Source of the DNA: Vaginella massiliensis | GTDB taxonomy: Bacteria; Bacteroidota; Bacteroidia; Flavobacteriales; Weeksellaceae | Assembly: GCF_900089075.1 (NCBI RefSeq) | Contig: NZ_LT593746.1 | Location: forward strand, 432,920 to 496,919 | DNA: 64,000 bases | Reading direction: 5' to 3' | In this document: piece by piece, positions 17,623-26,350 of the stretch | How the letters are laid out: the number at the start of each line of letters is the position of its first letter | Numbering within the stretch: the stretch's first letter is position 1 | The notes under the pieces: generated by a model | What the model was told of the DNA's origin: nothing | Databases searched by the model: none | The model's input: only the letters and a program-made list of their open reading frames with translations | Translations under genes and position numbers: made by a program

Positions 17623-18174
17623 ATGACTTTTGATTCGCATCAATTTTTGACTTCAGACCACAGCCGAGAACCTTTCGAACATTGTAGCGTTTGTGGCGAA
17701 AGCATCGTAGGAAAAACCTATATTGTAGAAAAAGCATACCAACGCAATTATGTAGATCGGGAATTGATTACCGTGTTCGAATTGGTGGTTTGCGACCCTT
17801 GTCGTTTGCAAATGAATCAAGATATTTCGAATGAGTCGAAATCCAATATACAGCAATTCATCACCGAAAAAACAACCGTTATCGAAAATCGTTTTGCAGA
17901 AACGCAAACATCCCAATCAAAGCAACATGCTCGTTGCATAATCACAGAAAAACCAGTTGAAGATTGCGACGAATTTCAGGTTGTTTTCATTCATCAACCA
18001 AATTTTCACTCACAATTTCCGATGTTTATCTCGGATGATGCCATCGAAATGTATCAGGCATTGCTATCGGATCATACCAAAGGTTTTTTCGATGATTTTA
18101 TGGACAATATCGGCGGCTTGCCTCCTGCGCTGGAAGATTTGTTTAACTCCAAAAAAACTTTGTTGGTGTTGTAA
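17623..18174 (+). CDS. Unrecognised protein with paired Cys motifs
   Basis: A 183-residue cytosolic protein starting at the ATG at 17623 (the frame is open further upstream but without a better start). Residues about 20–63 contain CSVCGESIVGKTYIVEKAYQ and, 38 residues later, CDPC, a spacing compatible with a zinc ribbon. A further Cys pair occurs at RCIITEKPVEDC. The C-terminal 60 residues are rich in acidic and aromatic residues (FFDDFMDNIGGLPPALEDLF). I do not recognise the family. TAGTTTCG, one base from the -7 consensus, lies about 15 bases upstream. It is divergent from tnaA and converges with cls. Confidence 0.75.
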   Translation: MTFDSHQFLTSDHSREPFEHCSVCGESIVGKTYIVEKAYQRNYVDRELITVFELVVCDPCRLQMNQDISNESKSNIQQFITEKTTVIENRFAETQTSQSKQHARCIITEKPVEDCDEFQVVFIHQPNFHSQFPMFISDDAIEMYQALLSDHTKGFFDDFMDNIGGLPPALEDLFNSKKTLLVL

Positions 18175-18191
18175 ATTCCTTCAGACCAAAA

Positions 18192-19736
18192 TTATAACAA
18201 AGGCGCCAACAAGCGACACAAAGAAGCTATCGCTCTCGAAACCACCGAGATAGACTTCCACTGATCATAGGTAATTTGCTTGGTGTGCAATAAATCGGCA
18301 TCGAATTGCCTTTGAAGTTTTGCGATGGATTTTTCGTCATAAAAAACGGCTGAAATTTCGAAATTGATAAAAAAACTGCGATTGTCCAGGTTCACCGTCC
18401 CCACAAAAGCCAGCTTGTCGTCTACAACAATTGTTTTGGCATGCACAAAACCTTTTTGGTACAAATGCACGTTTACGCCACGCTTCATGAGGTTTTTCAG
18501 GAAAGAAAGTGACGCCTGTTGCACGATAAAAGAATCGCCTTTTTCGGGTAAAATAAGATTAACTTCCACTCCGCTCGAAACGGCAATCAACAAGGCTAAT
18601 TTAAATTCTTCGGAAGGAATGAAATATGGCGTGGTGATGCAAACTTTTTCTTTTGCCAGCGTAATGGCCAAAATCATCGATTCCATTGCCGAAGGCACAT
18701 CGGAACCTGGCGAAGAATACGAAAACCCGATTACAGAGCGCACAAGTTTTGGGCATGCAACCGCTTGTTTGGGAAAATGATAAGCTTTATTTTCAATCGG
18801 ATACATTTTGCCGTCTGTCATCGACCAACTGAGCCAAAACTGAAACTCTAACATGTCGACCGATTCGCCTCGTACGCACAATGAAGTGTCTCGCCAATAA
18901 GTCTTATTATTTTTGTGATACGACTGGGTATTGATGTATTTATCTGAAATGTTGATACCACCTACAAAGGCAATTTCCGAATCTACAATCATTATTTTCC
19001 GGTGATTGCGATAATTAGAATTTGCCAAAGAAGAAAATCGAACGGGCAGAAAGGTTTGGTACTGCAACAAACTATCTTTGAAGAGTGTTTTGGCTTTTCT
19101 ATTGAGTCTTGGTGATCCAAAATCATCTACAATAAGACGAACAATCACGCCCTGCGCTGCTTTTTCCAACAAAATTTCGATTATTTGGCTACCGATAAGG
19201 TCGAATTCGAAAATGTAATATTCTAAATGGATATGATGTTTCGCTGCGCGAAGCGTTTCTAAAAATAGCGGGAATTTTTCTTCTCCGTTGATCAAAACTT
19301 CTATCTCGCTGTTGATGTACGAAGGCGAAGACTTGCTGTGGTACAGGTACTGAAAAACTTTGCTAAAACTCCCGATGCGTTGGCTTATAAGCTCGAGGTT
19401 GTCGCTGTTTACAGAACTTATACTTTGCCAATGATTTCTGATTTGTTTGCGTTGTTGGGCATCTATTCTCGATAATGTTTTTTCTTTATTGAATTTCTGA
19501 CCGAAAAAGAAATACAAAATCAGTCCTACAACCGGCACAAAGACAATGACCAAAATCCAAGCAATGGTTTTTTCGGGTTTTCTGTTTTCTATGAGAATGG
19601 CGAGAATTACAAACACATAGATAAGCGAAATCGGAACCCAATACCACTCCACCAAAAACTGCCAAATCTGATGTAAAATTTCTGAAATCTCTGCCAAAAC
19701 ATCATCTCTTGATGCCCTAATATAAAAAAAACTCAT
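18192..19736 (-). CDS. cls: Cardiolipin synthase (phospholipase D superfamily)
   Basis: About 514 residues: two N-terminal membrane helices (WYWVPISLIYVFVILAIL and TIAWILVIVFVPVVGLILYF), a linker, then two PLD-type HKD motifs, HRKIMIVDSEIAFVGG and HAKTIVVDDKLAFVGT. It joins two phosphatidylglycerols into cardiolipin and glycerol at the inner membrane. The start is uncertain: the ATG at 19736 lies inside the downstream arm of the tyrS terminator, and an in-frame TTG at 19697 is an alternative that would keep both membrane helices. Confidence 0.92.
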   Translation of the reverse strand: MSFFYIRASRDDVLAEISEILHQIWQFLVEWYWVPISLIYVFVILAILIENRKPEKTIAWILVIVFVPVVGLILYFFFGQKFNKEKTLSRIDAQQRKQIRNHWQSISSVNSDNLELISQRIGSFSKVFQYLYHSKSSPSYINSEIEVLINGEEKFPLFLETLRAAKHHIHLEYYIFEFDLIGSQIIEILLEKAAQGVIVRLIVDDFGSPRLNRKAKTLFKDSLLQYQTFLPVRFSSLANSNYRNHRKIMIVDSEIAFVGGINISDKYINTQSYHKNNKTYWRDTSLCVRGESVDMLEFQFWLSWSMTDGKMYPIENKAYHFPKQAVACPKLVRSVIGFSYSSPGSDVPSAMESMILAITLAKEKVCITTPYFIPSEEFKLALLIAVSSGVEVNLILPEKGDSFIVQQASLSFLKNLMKRGVNVHLYQKGFVHAKTIVVDDKLAFVGTVNLDNRSFFINFEISAVFYDEKSIAKLQRQFDADLLHTKQITYDQWKSISVVSRAIASLCRLLAPLL

Positions 19737-19755
19737 CACAAGGACGAGTTTTGTT
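19722..19755 (-). terminator. Terminator downstream of tyrS
   Basis: On the minus strand AAAACTCGTC pairs with GATGAGTTTT (one G-U) around CTTGT and is followed by TTTTATAT. The arm includes the ATG proposed for cls. Confidence 0.8.
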
Positions 19756-19780
19756 TTGTATTCTTGGCAAACTGTTTTGT

Positions 19781-21076
19781 TTACTCTACCACTAAAATAA
19801 AATAGTTTTTCTTTCCTTTTTGCAACAACACATAGTGGTCTGCGATAAGATGAGTAGCATTCAGCACAAAATCTTCTGCCACTTTTTCTTTGTTCACCGA
19901 AATAGAATTTGCCGTAAGCTCTCTTCTGGCTTCTGAATTCGATTTTAGGAATCCTGATTTTTCTACCAAAACCTCAACCATTGGTATTCCGTTTTCTAAT
20001 TCTTCTTTCGCAATTTTAGCTTGTGGCACGCCCTCGAAAACAGAAATAAAAGTCTCTGCGTCTAAACTTTTCAGATCCTCAGAGGTTGATTTGCCAAACA
20101 ATACCTGCGATGCTTTTTCTGCTTTGTGCAGTTCGTCTATCCCATGAACCAAAATGGTGATTTCTGTTGCCAATTTTCGTTGTAAGGCTCTCAGATGAGG
20201 TTCTTGACGATGTCTTTCGATCAAATCTTCGATGCTTTCTTTGTCTAAAAAAGTATAAATCTTAATATATTTTTCGGCATCTACATCTGCCTGATTCAAC
20301 CAAAATTGGTAAAATTTATACGGAGAAGTACGGTTTTTGTCCAACCAAATATTCTCTCCTCCTTCAGATTTTCCGAATTTGCTCCCGTCTGCTTTGGTGG
20401 TTAACGGACAGGTAAAAGCAAAAGCTTCCCCTTGTACAGTTCTGCGAATGAGCTCGGTTCCGGTGGTGATATTTCCCCATTGATCCGAACCTCCCATTTG
20501 CAATTTGGCTCCCAATTCTTGATAGAGGTGCAGATAGTCGTAACCTTGAATCAATTGGTATGTAAATTCGGTGAACGACATCCCAACACTCGATTCAGAA
20601 GACAACCTCGATTTTACAGAATCTTTTGCCATCATGTAATTTACGGTGATGTGTTTTCCTACCTTACGGGCAAAATCGATGAAAGAAAAGTCCTTCATCC
20701 AATCGTAATTGTTAACCAAAATGGCAGAATTTCCATTTCGACCGTCGAAGTCTAAAAATCGTTCTAATTGCGATTTGATTCCTGCAACATAACGCGCCAA
20801 AGTTTCTTCGTCCAACAGATTTCGTTCGGCACTTTTGCCTGTCGGATCGCCAATCATACCCGTTGCGCCACCAACCAAGGCTAACGGACGATGCCCATGG
20901 CGTTGTAAATGCACTAACAAGAAAATCGGAACCAAACTTCCCACGTGCAGAGAATCTGCTGTAGGATCAAATCCAACATAACCGGTTGTCATTTCTTTGT
21001 CGAGTTGCTCACTTGTCCCTGGCATGATGTTGTGGATAAGACCACGCCATGTCAATTCTTCTAACAATGCATTCAT
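19781..21076 (-). CDS. tyrS: Tyrosyl-tRNA synthetase
   Basis: A 431-residue class Ic synthetase charging tRNA-Tyr. The start at 21076 ([17 protein letters not shown]) matches the bacterial TyrRS N-terminus and lies 24 bases after a perfect -7 box, which excludes the longer frame from 21103. The HIGH-type motif is LHVGS (43–47) within [16 protein letters not shown], the tyrosine pocket includes [10 protein letters not shown], the KMSKS-type loop is KFGKS, and the C-terminus carries an S4-like RNA-binding domain ([17 protein letters not shown]). Confidence 0.96.
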   Translation of the reverse strand: MNALLEELTWRGLIHNIMPGTSEQLDKEMTTGYVGFDPTADSLHVGSLVPIFLLVHLQRHGHRPLALVGGATGMIGDPTGKSAERNLLDEETLARYVAGIKSQLERFLDFDGRNGNSAILVNNYDWMKDFSFIDFARKVGKHITVNYMMAKDSVKSRLSSESSVGMSFTEFTYQLIQGYDYLHLYQELGAKLQMGGSDQWGNITTGTELIRRTVQGEAFAFTCPLTTKADGSKFGKSEGGENIWLDKNRTSPYKFYQFWLNQADVDAEKYIKIYTFLDKESIEDLIERHRQEPHLRALQRKLATEITILVHGIDELHKAEKASQVLFGKSTSEDLKSLDAETFISVFEGVPQAKIAKEELENGIPMVEVLVEKSGFLKSNSEARRELTANSISVNKEKVAEDFVLNATHLIADHYVLLQKGKKNYFILVVE

Positions 21077-21100
21077 AATCTTTAGTCTATTATTGGCTTG

Positions 21101-21108
21101 CAAAGTTA
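21101..21108 (-). promoter_or_regulatory. Bacteroidota -7 box (TAACTTTG) for tyrS
   Basis: Perfect minus-strand match 24 bases before the tyrS ATG. The rest of the 21109–21323 gap shows no gene or hairpin that I can support. Confidence 0.5.
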
Positions 21109-21323
21109 GACATTATCTTCTAAAACGTTAGCATTCTACCTCAAAAGTGTGTTGTAGCGTTTTGATTATCCTCGTTATTAAATCCGTATTTTTTTGGTTC
21201 AAAATAGAAAGCAGCACATGGCGCAATAGCTTTTTTTGTTTCGAAGTTTTGATTATAGAATATTTTTACAGCTTTTAGGACTTAAAATTTTAATTATTTC
21301 GCGGTTAGTCCTATTTTCGTACT

Positions 21324-22316
21324 ATGATTTTTGTAACCGGTGGAACAGGTTTGGTTGGTGTGAATTTGTTGTTGCGTCTTACAACACAGTATGCGCATAT
21401 TCGTGCATTGAAACGAAAAAATTCTAACCTCAATACCGTGAAGGATTTTTTCGAAAAACACGGCGCTGGCGAACGTTACCAACAAATCGATTGGGTCGAA
21501 GGTGATCTGCTCGATGTAACTTTTGTTGAGGAGGTTTTACAAGACGTCGAAACCATTTTTCATGCTGCAGCTTTGGTGAGTTTCGACAATCGCCTCGACG
21601 ACGAAATCATTGCCACAAATGTTACCGCAACCGAAAATCTGGTGAATGCAGCCATCGAGGCAAAGGTAAACGATTTTGTTTTTGTGAGTTCTATCGCAAC
21701 CTTAGATGATCTCAATCCGCTTACCAAAATGTTGGACGAAAATTCTGCATTCAATCCAAATAAAAAACATTCGACCTATGCTTTATCAAAACTTCGTGCA
21801 GAAATGGAGGTTTGGCGTGGATCACAAGAAGGACTGAATGTGATTGTGGTGAACCCCTCTATCATCATTGGCAGTTTGGACGGCAAGCGAGAAAGCGAAC
21901 GCATTTTCAGGAATCATTTCACTAATCGTTATGCGCCAGCAGGTGGTTCTGGGTTTGTTGATGTACGCGATGTCGTGGCTATTCTTCTCGAATTGCATCA
22001 GAAAAAAATTTATAATCAGAAATTCATTTTAAACAGCGAAAATGTGTATTATTTCGATGTGCTGAATCGAATCGCTGAAAAATATCATCAGAAAACCAAA
22101 AAAGTTCCAAACTCGCTTTTGTACGGAATTCACAAAATATCACAACTAGGAAAACCTTTTGGATTGCCAAATCTAGATAGAGGAACCTTGAAGGCCATTA
22201 CAACCTTGACGTCTTATGACAATCATAAAATAAAATCGACCTTGCATTATGATTTTATTCCAATAGACGAGGCGTTGGACTATCATTTTGAACATTATAA
22301 ACAACTAAAACTATAA
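21324..22316 (+). CDS. NAD(P)-dependent epimerase/reductase of the extended SDR family
   Basis: A 330-residue Rossmann protein beginning MIFVTGGTGLVGVNLL, with the extended-SDR nucleotide motif GGTGLVG (6–12), an active-site Ser region (FVFVSSIATLDD) and the YALSK Tyr-x-x-x-Lys pair. It resembles dihydroflavonol-4-reductase-like and 3-beta-hydroxysteroid dehydrogenase-like proteins; the substrate is unknown. TATTTTCG, one base from the -7 consensus, ends four bases before the ATG. The stop codon TAA is part of the perfect -7 box of mvaD. Confidence 0.85.
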   Translation: MIFVTGGTGLVGVNLLLRLTTQYAHIRALKRKNSNLNTVKDFFEKHGAGERYQQIDWVEGDLLDVTFVEEVLQDVETIFHAAALVSFDNRLDDEIIATNVTATENLVNAAIEAKVNDFVFVSSIATLDDLNPLTKMLDENSAFNPNKKHSTYALSKLRAEMEVWRGSQEGLNVIVVNPSIIIGSLDGKRESERIFRNHFTNRYAPAGGSGFVDVRDVVAILLELHQKKIYNQKFILNSENVYYFDVLNRIAEKYHQKTKKVPNSLLYGIHKISQLGKPFGLPNLDRGTLKAITTLTSYDNHKIKSTLHYDFIPIDEALDYHFEHYKQLKL

Positions 22317-22321
22317 TTTTG
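22314..22321 (+). promoter_or_regulatory. Promoter of mvaD: TTTG (-33) and TAATTTTG (-7), four bases from the ATG
   Basis: Perfect TAnnTTTG with an upstream TTTG at 22287–22290 (23-base spacing). Only TTCC separates the box from the mvaD ATG, so the mRNA would be leaderless or nearly so. Confidence 0.55.
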
Positions 22322-22325
22322 TTCC

Positions 22326-23390
22326 ATGGAAAATCAATTCGTTTCACCACTATCAGACAACCTTATTCTTACTGCCGGAAGCGTACAATCGCAGAGTCCA
22401 TCGAATATCGCTTTGATCAAATATTGGGGCAAAAGAGACCAACAAATCCCAACCAATAGTTCGATAAGTTTTACGCTCACGAATTCTTATACGGAAACAG
22501 AATTGAAGTACGAACCCAAATTTGGGAATGATTTCGATGTAAAAGTTTTTTTGGAAGGAGAATACACCGAAAGTTTTGCGCCAAAAATCTTGAAATTCTT
22601 TGAACGAATCGAAGCTTACGTTCCTTTTTTACGCGCTTTCAGCTTCGAAGTACACACGCACAATTCTTTTCCGCACAGCTCTGGCATTGCCTCTTCGGCT
22701 TCTGGCATGAGTGCATTGGCAAATTGCCTGATCAAAATCGAAAGAGAATTGGGTGCCCAATATTCTGAAAAAGAAGCACACCGCAAAGCATCGTTTTTGG
22801 CTCGATTGGGCTCGGGAAGCGCTTGCCGATCGACTTACAAAGGTTTGGTCGAATGGGGTAAAAATGATTTTATGATTGGCAGTTCTGATTTGTATGCGAT
22901 ACGATTGGACGACAACCAGATTCACGAGGTTTTCAAGACGTTTCGCGACACTATTTTGTTGATTCACGAAGGGCAAAAATCGGTTTCGTCAACCGTAGGA
23001 CACAATTTGATGAACAATCATCCCTACGCTGAAAAACGATTTGAAGTAGCAAATGACAACCTGAAAAAACTGTTGAGCATCTTAAAGTCTGGCGACCTAA
23101 AAGCTTTTGGCGAATTGGTAGAACACGAAGCTTTGACGCTGCACGCCATGATGATGACTTCGCAGCCAGCCTTCATTTTGATGAAACCCAACACCGTTGC
23201 CGCCATAGAAAAACTTTGGCAATACCGAAAAGAAACGGGCAAACACCTTTATTTCACCTTAGATGCTGGTGCCAACATTCATTTGTTGTATCCAGAGCAA
23301 GATGCAGCTGCTATCGAAGAATTCATCGAAAATGAGCTGAAACAATATTGTGAAAAAGGAAATTATATCAAAGACAAAGTGAGTTTTTAA
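22326..23390 (+). CDS. mvaD: Diphosphomevalonate decarboxylase
   Basis: A 354-residue GHMP-superfamily enzyme converting mevalonate diphosphate to isopentenyl diphosphate. The family segment SPSNIALIKYWGKRD (24–38), the phosphate loop PHSSGIASSASGMSALA and the GSGSACRS segment with the conserved Ser/Arg are visible. Together with the mevalonate kinase-like gene at 33.2 kb it shows that isoprenoids are made through mevalonate, as in other Flavobacteriia. A canonical promoter lies immediately upstream, and the stop codon sits in the loop and arm of a terminator. Confidence 0.95.
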   Translation: MENQFVSPLSDNLILTAGSVQSQSPSNIALIKYWGKRDQQIPTNSSISFTLTNSYTETELKYEPKFGNDFDVKVFLEGEYTESFAPKILKFFERIEAYVPFLRAFSFEVHTHNSFPHSSGIASSASGMSALANCLIKIERELGAQYSEKEAHRKASFLARLGSGSACRSTYKGLVEWGKNDFMIGSSDLYAIRLDDNQIHEVFKTFRDTILLIHEGQKSVSSTVGHNLMNNHPYAEKRFEVANDNLKKLLSILKSGDLKAFGELVEHEALTLHAMMMTSQPAFILMKPNTVAAIEKLWQYRKETGKHLYFTLDAGANIHLLYPEQDAAAIEEFIENELKQYCEKGNYIKDKVSF

Positions 23391-23403
23391 CTCACTTTTT
23401 TTG
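23376..23403 (+). terminator. Terminator overlapping the mvaD stop codon
   Basis: AAAGTGAGTT (23376–23385) pairs with AACTCACTTT (23389–23398) around TTT, followed by a T-run. The TAA stop at 23388–23390 is within the hairpin. Confidence 0.85.
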
Positions 23404-23450
23404 TTTTACAACGCTGTATTGCTTTATTGGTCTTCGTTGAGCAAATTTGT

Positions 23451-24175
23451 TTATCTTTTCATATACCTGAGCACCAAATAACTCAGCCCAGTCAAAATGC
23501 ACATTATAATCTGAAAATAATTATAATCTGTTTTCGATTGGATTATTTCGCCCAAAATGTCGAACAAAAAGAAAATCAGAAACAAAGCAAAGAGACCATT
23601 TTTTTCTTTCATCAAAACTCTTTTCCAACTGAAAGGCGTATCAGGCTTTTTGAAGTTTTTGAAATTAGAAATAAAGGCTGGTGATTTTTCGGCCCATTGG
23701 GTATATTTTTCTCCCAATTTGTTTCACAAAAATTGTTCTTCGGCGTACATAAATCTTTCGTAATAAACCCAGTAGAATAGACAAAACGCAACGATAAACC
23801 AAAAATTTCCGGTTAGCATGGCGGGAGCAATCCACATCAAAAAGTTACTGAGATAGAGCGGTTGTCTTACCATCGAATACATTCCGGTGGTATTCTACGT
23901 GTCTGCAATTTGTCCTTCTTTTGTATTTCTTCCAGAGGTGTTTTTAGGCGCATGCCTTACCGTTTAAACTCGCACAGCCAGCCCCAAAAGTCCGATGAAA
24001 AGAGCCGTCATTTCGTAATAAATTTCGTATGGCGTATTTTCTAAGAAAAATTTTCGGGATAAACCTCCGTCCTCACGTAAAGGATGATCCTGATGGATAA
24101 AATGATTAAAGGCAAAAAGCTTCTGTGTTTGAATAGCCAATTTCCCTGTTTTTCTAATTTTTCTTGTAGTGCCAT
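23451..24175 (-). pseudogene. Decayed isoprenylcysteine-methyltransferase-like gene (lipid A phosphate methyltransferase type)
   Basis: On the minus strand an ATG at 24175 opens MALQEKLEKQGNWLFKHRS, then the reading frame shifts between about 24100 and 24080. The continuation is FIGLLGLAVRV-stop-TVRHAPKNTSGRNTKEGQIADT-stop-NTTGMYSMVRQPLYLSNFLMW and WVYYERFMYAEEQFL-stop-NKLGEKYTQWAEK. The in-frame stops are TAA at 23964–23966, TAG at 23895–23897 and TGA at 23724–23726. The intact ancestor would be a roughly 240-residue polytopic membrane methyltransferase of the ICMT-like family; in Bacteroidota close relatives are annotated as lipid A phosphate methyltransferases. The remaining 88-codon open frame (23451–23717) is its 3' remnant, not an independent gene. 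Confidence 0.85.
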
Positions 24176-24333
24176 TTTTATAGCTTTATAAAATTATTTT
24201 GTTTCGAAGCAACTATTGTGGCAATATTGCAAGAATCAATTATTATTTTTTGATGTAATCGAGAAGAATTTAAAACCTCCTAAAACAAAGAAGCTCAACA
24301 TCGTTTAAGCTATTTCTTTTATTAAAAAATAGC

Positions 24334-25185
24334 CTACATTTCTTTTAATTCGACCTTCAAACTTTCTTCCCAATGAGGGATTGCTAAACGGTAAGTGTTT
24401 TTTATTTTTGACTTATCTAGCAGGCTATAGGCTGGGCGTTTTGCTGGAGTTGGGTAAGCCGATGTCGGAATCGGATTGATCTGGATCGACGAATTGGTGA
24501 ATTCTTTTATTTTAGAAGCAAATTCGAACCACGAGCATTTGCCCTCGTTCGAGTAATTGAAAATTCCGTACGTTAGCTCTTTATGACTTAAGATATCCAA
24601 GATTGCTTTTGCCAAATCTATTGCATTGGTTGGCGAACCAATCTGATCGTTGATGATGCCAATTTCTGATTTTTCATCAAAAAGGCGCAGCATGGTTTTC
24701 ACAAAATTATTTCCGAAACGCGAATAAACCCAAGCGGTACGAAGAATGATGGTTTTTGGATTGGAAGCCAATGCAAAGTGTTCGCCCGCAAGTTTGGTTT
24801 TGCCGTAAACCCCAATCGGATTGGTTGGGTCTGATTCTAATCTTGGCGTTGCAACGCTTCCATCGAACACATAATCGGTGGAGATGTGCACCAACGGAAT
24901 GTTGAATTGTTTTGTTTGTTCGCCCAAAATTTTAGTTCCAACTGCATTTACACGATACGCATTGTCTCGGTTTTCTTCTGCCTTGTCTACAGCGGTATAA
25001 GCGGCGGTATTGATGACGATGTCTACCGGATTTTCTTGAAAAAACTGTTTCACTAAGGTCTCGTTCGTAATGTCAAGTTCTTGTGAAGTTTTAAAATAAA
25101 ATTCAAAATCAGGATAATCCGTTGACACCAAATGAATTGATTGCCCCAATTGACCATTTGCACCCGTAACCAAAATTCTTTTCAT
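24334..25185 (-). CDS. rfbD: dTDP-4-dehydrorhamnose reductase
   Basis: A 283-residue SDR enzyme making dTDP-L-rhamnose from its 4-keto precursor. The true start is the ATG at 25185 (MKRILVTGANGQLGQSI), which overlaps the rfbC stop by four bases (ATGA); the longer frame is an artefact. The nucleotide motif GANGQLGQ (8–15), ISTDYVFDG and YGKTKLAGE (the Tyr-x-x-x-Lys pair) are all present. rfbA and rfbB are not in the window, so the first two steps must be encoded elsewhere. Confidence 0.95.
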   Translation of the reverse strand: MKRILVTGANGQLGQSIHLVSTDYPDFEFYFKTSQELDITNETLVKQFFQENPVDIVINTAAYTAVDKAEENRDNAYRVNAVGTKILGEQTKQFNIPLVHISTDYVFDGSVATPRLESDPTNPIGVYGKTKLAGEHFALASNPKTIILRTAWVYSRFGNNFVKTMLRLFDEKSEIGIINDQIGSPTNAIDLAKAILDILSHKELTYGIFNYSNEGKCSWFEFASKIKEFTNSSIQINPIPTSAYPTPAKRPAYSLLDKSKIKNTYRLAIPHWEESLKVELKEM

Positions 25186-25736
25186 CGCCAATTGCTTTTG
25201 AACGTTTCGAAACTTTGTGCTTCTCGGTCTTTTTCGGATAAAATCATCTGATCGAACGGAATTTGCCAATCGATTGCCAGATCTTCATCTAAAGGATTCA
25301 CGCCGTTTTCTGACGATTTGTTGTACCAATTATCGCATTTATAAAAAAAAGTTGTCGTCTCTGATAATACCGAAAAGCCATGCAAAAATCCTCTTGGGAT
25401 AAACAATTGTTTTTTGTTTTCTGCGGATAGTTCTACGGCTATCGATTGCCCAAAAGTGGGTGAATCTGGACGCGCATCGACTGCAATATCGAGCACTTTG
25501 CCTTCGATGACGCGTACCAACTTGGCTTGTGCGTATTCACCAGCTTGCAAATGCAAACCTCTGACAACGCCATATTGCGAACGCGATTGGTTGTCTTGCA
25601 CAAAGTTTGGGGTAAAGCCCAAAATGCTTGATAATTTCTCTTGGTTATACGACTCGAAAAAATAGCCTCGTTGATCTTCGAAAACCTGTGGTTCTAAAAT
25701 AAAGCATCCTTGGAGTGAAGTTTCTATTCCTTTCAT
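25182..25736 (-). CDS. rfbC: dTDP-4-dehydrorhamnose 3,5-epimerase
   Basis: A 184-residue cupin-fold enzyme acting just before RfbD. Typical stretches are RGYFFESYNQEKL, NQSRSQYGVVRGLHLQ (with the catalytic His in RGLHLQ), KLVRVIEGKVLDIAVDARPDSPTFG, FIPRGFLHGFSVLSE and the C-terminal DEDLAIDWQIP. It is translationally coupled to rfbD. The pair lies directly behind the OmpH genes and is separated from them by a strong terminator. Confidence 0.96.
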   Translation of the reverse strand: MKGIETSLQGCFILEPQVFEDQRGYFFESYNQEKLSSILGFTPNFVQDNQSRSQYGVVRGLHLQAGEYAQAKLVRVIEGKVLDIAVDARPDSPTFGQSIAVELSAENKKQLFIPRGFLHGFSVLSETTTFFYKCDNWYNKSSENGVNPLDEDLAIDWQIPFDQMILSEKDREAQSFETFKSNWR

Positions 25737-25740
25737 GATA

Positions 25741-25775
25741 TAAAAAAGCCACTAATGACTTAGTGGCTCAAAAAT
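25741..25775 (-). terminator. Terminator of the envelope-biogenesis gene block
   Basis: On the minus strand AGCCACTAA pairs with TTAGTGGCT around GTCA and is followed by TTTTTTATA. It lies downstream of the last OmpH gene. Confidence 0.9.
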
Positions 25776-25791
25776 AATTAAATTTTTTTTA

Positions 25792-26316
25792 TTATTTGAT
25801 TCCTAATTCTGCTTTTACATCGTTGAACATGTCGTATCCTCCCCCAAAGTAGATTACCGCACTTTCTTGTAAAACGTATTTGATGTTTTTCTTTTTAGCA
25901 GCTGCAGCAATTGCTTTGTTTGCTTTTTGATAAACTGGCTCGAATAGTGATTTTTCTTTGTCGATCATTTCTTTTTGAGCGGCTTCTCTGTAAGTTTGAA
26001 TTTTTTGTTGCAAAGTTTGCTCTTGCTCTTGGTATTTTTTATCTGTCAAGATTTTTTGTGCCTCTTCTGGAGACTTGCCTTGCAACTCTTTTTGCGCTTG
26101 CTCGTAAAGCGTTCTTAGTTGACCTTCGAATTTCTCGATTTCGGTTTTATGTTTATTTGCTAATGCTTCAAAATCAGAATTGGCTTTCTTGTATTCTGGC
26201 ATTGCGTCCAATACTTTATTATAATCAACATGCGCTACTTCTTGTGCAAATGTTACGAGTGTTCCGAAAACGAACATTGATAATAAAGCAAAAAATTTCA
26301 AATTTTTCATATTCAT
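25792..26316 (-). CDS. OmpH/Skp family periplasmic chaperone (distal copy)
   Basis: A 174-residue protein (or 172 from the second Met) with a signal peptide ending near TFAQ. The mature part begins EVAHVDYNKVLDAMPEYKKANSDF and is followed by a long charged coiled coil (about residues 45–125) and a conserved C-terminal strand (KYVLQESAVIYFGGGYDM). Skp-type trimers hold unfolded outer-membrane proteins in the periplasm for delivery to BamA, whose gene is upstream in the same block. It is the last gene before the terminator at 25.75 kb. Confidence 0.9.
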   Translation of the reverse strand: MNMKNLKFFALLSMFVFGTLVTFAQEVAHVDYNKVLDAMPEYKKANSDFEALANKHKTEIEKFEGQLRTLYEQAQKELQGKSPEEAQKILTDKKYQEQEQTLQQKIQTYREAAQKEMIDKEKSLFEPVYQKANKAIAAAAKKKNIKYVLQESAVIYFGGGYDMFNDVKAELGIK

Positions 26317-26350
26317 AATTAATTGTATTAAACTTTAATTGATATTTCGA

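Noticed and set aside
23451-23717. Independent 88-codon membrane protein gene
   Set aside because: It continues a larger interrupted reading frame whose upstream parts match the same methyltransferase family, so it is the 3' part of the pseudogene.
23557-23763. Plus-strand 68-codon open frame (MSNKKKIRNKAKRPFF...)
   Set aside because: It lies antisense to the pseudogene remnant and has no recognisable features; the minus strand carries the conserved protein.
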